Shown here: one piece after another, positions 59,697 through 64,000 of the stretch | Layout of the letters: the number at the start of each line of letters is the position of its first letter | How positions within the stretch are numbered: position 1 is the stretch's first letter | Translations under genes and position numbers: made by a program | Assembly: GCA_963780815.1 (NCBI GenBank) | Contig: CAWADG010000009.1 | Coordinates: 310,001-374,000 of the forward strand | Source of the DNA: VRUE01 sp963780815 | GTDB lineage: Bacteria; Actinomycetota; Thermoleophilia; Solirubrobacterales; 70-9 | DNA: 64,000 nt | Direction: 5' to 3' | Notes under the pieces: model-generated | Told to the model about the DNA's origin: nothing | Database searches by the model: none | The model's input: only the letters and a program-made list of their open reading frames with translations

Positions 59697-60196
59697 TGAG
59701 CGGGAACCAGGGAACGGTCGTCTGCCCGGGGAGCTACGACCCGGTGACCAACGGCCACCTCGACATCATCACCCGCACCTCGGCGGTCTTCGATCGGGTC
59801 TTCGTCGGCGTCGTCAACAACCCGATCCGCAAGGAAAAGACCCTGTTCACGGCCGAGGAGCGCAAGGCATTCATCGAAGAGGCGACGGAGTCGCTGGCGA
59901 ACGTCGAGGTCCGGATCTTCTCCAACCTCCTGGTCGAGTTCGCGCGGGAGATGGAGGCGCGGGCGATCGTCAAGGGCCTGCGCGCGATCTCCGACTTCGA
60001 GTACGAGTTCGAGATGGCGCAGCTGAACCGCAAGCTCGACCCGGGGATCGAGAGCATCTACGTGATCGCCTCGCCGCACTACAGCTTCCTGTCCTCGACC
60101 GGGGTCAAGGAAATGGCGACGTTCGGCGGCGACGTCTCCGATCTCGTCCCGCCTCCGGTCGCGACCGCGATGGCGGACCGCCTGGGCGACAGGTAG
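59693..60196 (+). CDS. coaD: Phosphopantetheine adenylyltransferase
   Basis: Fourth step of coenzyme A synthesis. The 167-residue protein has CPGSYDPVTNGHLDIITR with the nucleotidyltransferase TxGH motif at 19-22, VRIFSNLLVEFAREMEARAIVKGLRAISDFEYEF, and YSFLSSTGVKEMA. ATG 59693 overlaps the rsmD stop, and the rsmD-coaD pair is conserved in many bacteria. Confidence 0.96.
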   Translation: MMSGNQGTVVCPGSYDPVTNGHLDIITRTSAVFDRVFVGVVNNPIRKEKTLFTAEERKAFIEEATESLANVEVRIFSNLLVEFAREMEARAIVKGLRAISDFEYEFEMAQLNRKLDPGIESIYVIASPHYSFLSSTGVKEMATFGGDVSDLVPPPVATAMADRLGDR

Positions 60197-60299
60197 GCTT
60201 TTCGAGCGAGCATCGCCTGGGCGAGAGCTTGCAAAAACCCGTGGAAATTACGGCTTCTTCACCGAAAGCGCTTCCGGCGCGTAGGCTTACGGCCCACTG

Positions 60300-60782
60300 A
60301 TGGACGTCCTGGTCCTCATAGACAAGCTGGACGACGTAGTCCACAACGCCCGTCCCGTCCCTCTGACGGACCAGGTGCGCGTGGACCGCGAGGAGATCTA
60401 CGACCTCCTCGATCAGATGCGGGCGACGATCCCCGAGGAGATCAAGCAGGCGCGGTGGATCGTCAAGGAGCGCCAGGAGATGCTCGCCGAGGCGAAACGT
60501 GAGGCGGAGCGGATCGTCCGCGAGGCCCGCGAGCAGCAGGCGCGCCTGATCTCCGACGAGGAGGTCACCAAGCAGGCCGAGCGGGCAGCGGACGAGATCG
60601 TCGAGGACGCCCGCACGCGCGAGCGCGAGATCCGGCTCGGCGCCGAGGACTACGCCGACGAGATCCTCAACACGCTCGAGGTCAACCTCCAGAAGTTCCT
60701 CGCGGCCGTCCAGCGCGGCCGCGACCGGCTCGCCGGCCGCGACGAAGAACCGGTCGCCGAGCTCGACGAGCAGCAGGGCTGA
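60300..60782 (+). CDS. SepIVA-like coiled-coil septation protein
   Basis: 160-residue, highly charged, mostly helical protein: LVLIDKLDDVVHNARPVPLTDQVRVDREEIYDLLDQMRATIPEEIKQARWI at the N-terminus, then a long coiled coil (residues about 58-120, heptads of Ala/Glu/Arg) and a C-terminal helix. Order and sequence character match the DivIVA-like SepIVA (Rv2927c-type) of mycobacteria, which lies next to YceD and rnc there and acts in septation and envelope growth. It has no membrane segment. TAGGCT at 60282 is 12 bases before the start. It is sometimes annotated as an ATPase or ATP synthase subunit without support. Confidence 0.75.
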   Translation: MDVLVLIDKLDDVVHNARPVPLTDQVRVDREEIYDLLDQMRATIPEEIKQARWIVKERQEMLAEAKREAERIVREAREQQARLISDEEVTKQAERAADEIVEDARTREREIRLGAEDYADEILNTLEVNLQKFLAAVQRGRDRLAGRDEEPVAELDEQQG

Positions 60783-60864
60783 TCAAGCGCCGCCTCCTCT
60801 GCTCTCGCGGGGGGCGCGCTCATCACGACCGGCTCTCGCGCCCCCGCTTCCGCGTCCGGGGCGG

Positions 60865-61386
60865 CTACTCCAACTTCAGCTCGTTGAGCTTGTCCCAGCG
60901 CGGGTCGGACCCGCTGTCGTGCTCGTGGTCGGCGGGGTCGGCGTCGTTGAGCGACTCCCCGCAGACCGGGCAGAGCCCGGCGCAGTCGGGCCGGCAGAGG
61001 ATCCGCGTCGGCAGCGCCAGGATCGCCGCGTCGTGGGCCCACCGCCCGACGTCGAGCTCGCTGTCGACGACGTAGGGGCTGCGCAGCTCCTCGTCCTCGG
61101 TGTTGCCCTGGTCGACCTCGCGCGCGTCGACCTCGGTCTCGATCTCGGCGGGCTCGAGGCAGCGCATGCAGGGCCCCTCGACCCGCAGCGGGAACCGCAG
61201 CCGGAAGGCATACCCGTTGGTCGGCCGCGAGATGTCGAGCCTGGCGCCGACCGTCGCGGGGACCGAGTAGGCCTGGCCGCCGAGCTCGAGCGGGTCGAGT
61301 TCGATCGGGAGCTCGAGCCGGGTCCCCTCCCCGAAGGAGAGCGAGAGGCTCGAGAGGTCGATGATCGTCGTTGGGGGTCTGGCCAC
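60865..61386 (-). CDS. yceD: YceD/DUF177 family protein
   Basis: 173-residue DUF177 protein, implicated in 23S rRNA accumulation and usually encoded just before rpmF. The N-terminus is PPTTIIDLSSLSLSFGEG; the zinc-like cysteines lie in GPCMRCLEPAE and CRPDCAGLCPVCGESLND; the C-terminal DPRWDKLNELKLE is the family end. Unusually it is on the minus strand, opposite to the SepIVA-like gene, the methyltransferase and rpmF, so the usual yceD-rpmF co-transcription is broken. GTG 61386 has GGAG shortly upstream. Confidence 0.9.
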   Translation of the reverse strand: MARPPTTIIDLSSLSLSFGEGTRLELPIELDPLELGGQAYSVPATVGARLDISRPTNGYAFRLRFPLRVEGPCMRCLEPAEIETEVDAREVDQGNTEDEELRSPYVVDSELDVGRWAHDAAILALPTRILCRPDCAGLCPVCGESLNDADPADHEHDSGSDPRWDKLNELKLE

Positions 61387-61443
61387 TTGAGCTCCTCCGC
61401 CCGGCGGGGACTTACGATGGCACCTCTCAGACGAGGTTACGAA

Positions 61444-61941
61444 ATGGGTCAATTCGATTGGACACCGGACGAGTACCTGGAGAGGATCCGCTCCAGGGTC
61501 CCGCGCTACGACGAGCTCCAGGAGCAGGCTGTCGCCGCGATCCCGTTCTCGCCCGACCGCGTGCTCGAGCTCGGGATGGGCACCGGCGAGACCACCCGCC
61601 GGTTGATCGAAGCCCACCCCGACGCCTGGGTCGTCGGCCTCGACGCGAGCCCCGACATGGTGTTCCGGGCCCGTCAGACCTACGACGACGTCCAGCTGGC
61701 GCGGATGGAGGATCCGCTGCCCGACGGCCCCTGGGACCTCGTGATCTCTGTCCTCTCGATCGGCGAGCTCGCCGACGAACAGCTGCAGGCGCTGTTCAGG
61801 CGGGTCAGGGACCAGTCCCGCTCGCTCGTGATCGGCGATCAGCTCGAGGGCGATGCGCTCGAGCGCGCCCTGGCCTGGTCGGAGGGCGAGCTGGCCTGGC
61901 AGGGCGACGGCCTTGCGGTGATCCGCGCCGTCTACGGCTGA
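61444..61941 (+). CDS. Class I SAM-dependent methyltransferase
   Basis: 165-residue Rossmann-fold methyltransferase. The SAM loop is VLELGMGTGETTRRLIEAHPDAWVVGLDASPDMV (motifs I-II, residues about 34-67), followed by MEDPLPDGPWDLVISVLSIGELAD. The substrate cannot be told. It is inserted between yceD (divergent, 57 bases) and rpmF. GAGG at 61433-61436 supports ATG 61444; ATG 61417 is an in-frame alternative. Confidence 0.82.
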   Translation: MGQFDWTPDEYLERIRSRVPRYDELQEQAVAAIPFSPDRVLELGMGTGETTRRLIEAHPDAWVVGLDASPDMVFRARQTYDDVQLARMEDPLPDGPWDLVISVLSIGELADEQLQALFRRVRDQSRSLVIGDQLEGDALERALAWSEGELAWQGDGLAVIRAVYG

Positions 61942-61955
61942 GGGCACATCCCCGC

Positions 61956-61961
61956 TACCAT
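61956..61961 (+). promoter_or_regulatory. Candidate -10 box for rpmF
   Basis: TACCAT preceded by GC, 11 bases before the rpmF ATG, is identical in sequence and spacing to the box before rpmB at 50999. No ribosome-binding sequence lies between, consistent with a leaderless or near-leaderless mRNA. Confidence 0.45.
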
Positions 61962-61972
61962 TTCCGCGACTC

Positions 61973-62191
61973 ATGGCTGTCCCGAAGAAGAGAACTTCGA
62001 GCGCCCGCCGCGACAAGCGGCGCGCGAACCACCGGGCGGGTGAGGCGCGCCTCAACCGTTGCCCGCGCTGCCATAGCCCGCGCCTTCCTCACCGGGTCTG
62101 TCCTACCTGCGGCACCTACAAGGGCCGTGAGGTGATCGACATGACGGTCACCCATCAGCCCGCGGCCGGCACACCCGACACCGAGGAGTAA
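61973..62191 (+). CDS. rpmF: 50S ribosomal protein L32 (zinc-binding form)
   Basis: 72-residue protein starting AVPKKRTSSARRDKRRANH, the L32 hallmark, with a zinc ribbon CPRCHSPRLPHRVCPTCGTY. A short acidic tail follows. It stands before plsX-acpP-rnc, the classical rpmF-plsX arrangement. A repeat A copy fills the gap to plsX. Confidence 0.96.
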   Translation: MAVPKKRTSSARRDKRRANHRAGEARLNRCPRCHSPRLPHRVCPTCGTYKGREVIDMTVTHQPAAGTPDTEE

Positions 62192-62208
62192 ACGTCGGCG
62201 AGCGTGTC

Positions 62209-62270
62209 GTGAGCGCGGAGCGAACAAGCGTCGCAATCTGCCTCTTCGCGCAGTGAGCGAGGCCCGAACC
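62209..62270 (+). repeat. Repeat A copy in which the plsX start codon lies
   Basis: GTG 62209 opens a 15-codon ORF (MSAERTS, VAI, CLFAQ) that ends with TGA at 62254-62256. The plsX GTG at 62253 overlaps it (GTGA). Here the right arm GTGAGCGAGGCCCGAA corresponds to GCGAGCGAAGCGCGAG of other copies, so the plsX start and its first codons (MSEAR) are themselves repeat sequence: one change created both the stop and the start codon. Confidence 0.8.
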
Positions 62271-63299
62271 GATGTGGTGACCGTCGCCCTCGACGGCCAC
62301 GGGGCCGAGCATGGCTTCGAGGTGCTTGCCGAGGGCGCCCGCAGGGCGGCCGCCGACGGGATTCGTCTGCGCGTCTTCGGGACGGCCGAGGAGCTCGGGC
62401 TCGACGGCGTCGCCGGGGTCGAGGTCGTCCCGACCGCGGAGCGGATAACCAACGAGGACGATCCGGTGCTGGCGGTCAGGGCGAGGCCCGGCGCATCGGT
62501 CGTGCGGGCCGCGGCCGACGTCGCCGAGGGCCGCTCGGGTGCGATGGTCAGCGCCGGCTCGACCGGCGCTGCGATGGCTGCTGCGACATTCGGCCTGCGG
62601 CGGCTGAAGGGCGTCCAGCGCCCCGCCCTCGCCGCCCGGATCCCGGTTCCCGGCAGCCCGGTCCTTTTCCTCGACGTCGGCGCCAACACCGAGGTCCGGG
62701 CCCAGCATCTCGTCCAGTTCGCCTTCCTCGGCGCCGCCTTCAGCGCCGCCGTTCTCGGCGTCGAGCGCCCCCGGGTCGGCCTGCTCTCGGTCGGCGAGGA
62801 GGCCGGGAAGGGGAGGGAGGAGGTCGTCGAGGCGCACGCGCTCCTGAGCGGGGCGGACGGCCTCGAGTTCAGCGGCAACGTCGAGGGCGGTGACATCCCG
62901 GCCGGCGCAGTCGACGTCGCCGTCACCGACGGCTTCACAGGCAACGTCGCGCTGAAGCTGATGGAGGGGACGGCGCGGACGGTCACCGGCGCGATCCGCG
63001 ACGCCGCCCGCTCGAACCCGCCGGCGGCGCTCGGCGGGCTCCTGATGCGGCCGGCACTGGGCGGGGTCCGGCGGCGCCTGCATCCCGATGCGACCGGCGG
63101 CGCGATCCTGCTCGGCCTGCGCTCGATCGCCGTCGTCGCCCATGGGAGCGCGGGCCCCGACGGCATCGCCAACGCCGTCCGGCTCGCGGCCCGCTCGGTC
63201 GAGGTCGACGCCGTCGGGAGGACCGCCGCCCTGCTCGAGACGGGCAGCGCCGGCCGCGGCTCGCTCGCCCGGCGCTCGCCTGATCCGGCCGGTCCCTAG
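62253..63299 (+). CDS. plsX: Phosphate acyltransferase PlsX
   Basis: Converts acyl-ACP to acyl phosphate for phospholipid synthesis. The 348-residue protein has VTVALDGHGAEHGFEVL (the usual DxMGGD region, diverged here), MVSAGSTGAAMAAATFGLRRLKG, DVGANTEVRAQHLVQFAFLG and VAVTDGFTGNVALKLMEGTA, all PlsX marks. The first residues come from a repeat A copy. acpP follows after 80 bases. Confidence 0.93.
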   Translation: MSEARTDVVTVALDGHGAEHGFEVLAEGARRAAADGIRLRVFGTAEELGLDGVAGVEVVPTAERITNEDDPVLAVRARPGASVVRAAADVAEGRSGAMVSAGSTGAAMAAATFGLRRLKGVQRPALAARIPVPGSPVLFLDVGANTEVRAQHLVQFAFLGAAFSAAVLGVERPRVGLLSVGEEAGKGREEVVEAHALLSGADGLEFSGNVEGGDIPAGAVDVAVTDGFTGNVALKLMEGTARTVTGAIRDAARSNPPAALGGLLMRPALGGVRRRLHPDATGGAILLGLRSIAVVAHGSAGPDGIANAVRLAARSVEVDAVGRTAALLETGSAGRGSLARRSPDPAGP

Positions 63300-63380
63300 G
63301 GTTTCAGCCATGAGCGCGGAGCGAGCCCAATGAGCGCAGCCTGGTCTTTCGCGCCGCGAGCGAAGCGCGAGGATTGGTAA
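63297..63380 (+). repeat. Repeat A copy with split leader ORF coupled to acpP
   Basis: TAGGGT (63297-63302, including the plsX stop) lies 7 bases before ATG 63310. The left arm encodes MSAERAQ and a TGA; that TGA overlaps a new ATG at 63330, whose ORF (MSAAW, SFAPRAKREDW) restores the usual C-terminal part and ends TAA at 63378-63380, overlapping the acpP ATG (TAATG). Thus a deletion in the middle of the repeat left two small coupled ORFs. GCGAGGA lies 8 bases before the acpP start. Confidence 0.82.
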
Positions 63381-63625
63381 TGGAACGCGAGGAAGTGATG
63401 AATCTCGTCCGCGAGCACCTCGCCGAGGAGCTCGAGGTCGACCCGGGCTCGATCGCCGAGGGGTCCCGCTTCAAGGAGGACCTCGACGCCGACTCGCTCG
63501 ACCTCTACGAGCTCGTGATGGAGCTCGAGGACCGCTACGGGATCACCGTCTCCGAGCAGGACGCGGCGCGGATCGAGACGGTCGGGGATGCCGTCTCCTT
63601 CGTCCTCGAGCGCGCTCCCGCTTGA
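63380..63625 (+). CDS. acpP: Acyl carrier protein
   Basis: 81-residue four-helix carrier for fatty acid synthesis. The phosphopantetheine site is DLDADSLDLYELVMELEDRYGI, with the Ser of DSL near residue 38. The protein is strongly acidic, as expected. The start is fixed by family length; two upstream codons in frame belong to the repeat. The stop overlaps the possible TTG start of rnc. Confidence 0.94.
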   Translation: MEREEVMNLVREHLAEELEVDPGSIAEGSRFKEDLDADSLDLYELVMELEDRYGITVSEQDAARIETVGDAVSFVLERAPA

Positions 63626-64000
63626 GCGTGGAGGCGCTCTCGGGACTGATCGCCGAGCTCCCCGAGGAGCTCCGGAGCCGGGCGCTGACCCATTCCTCGT
63701 GGACCGAGGAGCGGGTCGACTCCTACGAGCGGCTGGCATATCTCGGCGACAGCGTCCTGGCGCTGGCCGTCGCCGTCGACCTCTACGAGCGATTTCCCGA
63801 GATCGATGCCGGCGGCCTGACGAAGATCCACAACCAGGCAGTCAGCGGCGTCTCCTGCGCCGAGATCGGCCGCGAGCTCGGCGTCCCCCAGATGCTCGAA
63901 GGCGCCGAGCCCGAGCACGACGAGGCGATCCCCGCCGACATCCTCCTGGCCGGCTCGCGGCCGCTTCCCGAGGTCACCGAGGCCCTGATCGGGGCCTGTT
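63622..64000 (+). CDS. rnc: Ribonuclease III, N-terminal part (cut by window end)
   Basis: Double-strand-specific endoribonuclease for rRNA processing. About 126 residues are present and the frame is open to the window end. RSRALTHSSWTEERVDSYERLAYLGDSVLALAVAVDLYERFP contains the signature ERLxxLGDSVL with the catalytic Glu/Asp; ALIGAC near the window end is the second acidic motif. TTG 63622 overlaps the acpP stop; GTG 63628 is the alternative. The acpP-rnc order is classical. Confidence 0.93.
   Translation, partial: MSVEALSGLIAELPEELRSRALTHSSWTEERVDSYERLAYLGDSVLALAVAVDLYERFPEIDAGGLTKIHNQAVSGVSCAEIGRELGVPQMLEGAEPEHDEAIPADILLAGSRPLPEVTEALIGAC

Noticed and set aside
60197..60299. A repeat A copy before the SepIVA-like gene (GAGCGAGCATCGCC)
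   Set aside because: Only about ten bases resemble the left arm; centre and right arm are absent, so chance similarity is likely.

Overview
The window is chromosomal DNA from a high-GC actinobacterium. Many GTG/TTG starts, tightly overlapping ORFs, an SepIVA-YceD-L32-PlsX-ACP-RNase III order resembling mycobacteria, Ku plus a stand-alone LigD-type polymerase, and Zn-ribbon L28/L32 fit a deep-branching actinobacterium such as Solirubrobacterales/Thermoleophilia. That placement is inference. I see no rRNA, tRNA, CRISPR array, transposase, prophage or replication origin, and no gene-free stretch longer than about 280 bases.

Layout. 1-11.3 kb: division/cell-wall cluster (murF 3' end, mraY, then an inserted GNAT / divergent TetR-hydrolase block, murD, ftsW, murG, murC, murB, a short ftsQ, ftsZ). 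11.3-17.8 kb: threonine ammonia-lyase (minus strand), the glycine cleavage set gcvT-gcvH-gcvPA-gcvPB, and an MBL-fold hydrolase. 17.8-22.8 kb: LigD-type polymerase and Ku (minus), a FetAB-like ABC exporter, an MFS pump. 22.9-26.1 kb: trpS, scpA, scpB, rluB-type synthase. 26.1-36.1 kb: yjbQ (minus), then an aromatic amino acid run aroH-hisC-[leader peptide/attenuator]-aroG-tyrA-aroA, an enoyl-CoA hydratase-like gene, cmk, der, metK. 36.1-42.9 kb: PH-domain membrane protein (minus), priA, def, fmt, rsmB, a zinc ribbon, rpe. 42.9-47.2 kb (minus): cation/proton antiporter, flippase, glycosyltransferase. 47.3-51.2 kb: ribD-ribE-ribBA-ribH and rpmB. 51.2-55.2 kb: a frameshifted MMPL transporter (minus), an ECF sigma factor with a membrane beta-propeller partner. 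55.3-64 kb: DAK2/FakA-like protein, recG, rsmD, coaD, SepIVA-like protein, yceD (minus), methyltransferase, rpmF, plsX, acpP and the 5' part of rnc.

The most unusual signal is a dispersed repeat of about 60-72 bp (called repeat A here), found about twelve times. Its left arm is close to GCGCGGAGCGAGCAAGCG, its centre is like ATCTGGTTCTTCGC, and its right arm is close to GCGAGCGAAGCGCGAGGAT. Six copies (before MFS, aroA, metK, rsmB, plsX and acpP) lie directly before a gene in the sense direction. There the repeat starts with ATG/GTG, encodes a short peptide (MSAERAS... then WFFAPRAKRED or a variant) and usually ends with a stop codon overlapping the next start, while its right arm supplies the purine-rich ribosome-binding stretch. 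Other copies are read in different frames inside gcvT, the gcvPA and murG C-termini and, inverted, rsmB. It therefore behaves like a mobile palindrome-class element that can act as a leader ORF/ribosome-binding module. A second repeat (repeat B) forms a long hairpin before ribD and is also inserted in frame inside ribD.

Regulation visible in sequence: an aromatic leader peptide ending Tyr-Tyr-Trp-Arg-Phe-Ser before the DAHP synthase gene; many TANNNT boxes 6-11 nt before start codons, suggesting leaderless mRNAs; a TTGACA-N17-TACGTT promoter before ftsZ; a TetR-type palindrome at the ribD start; and strong hairpins between convergent or independent units.
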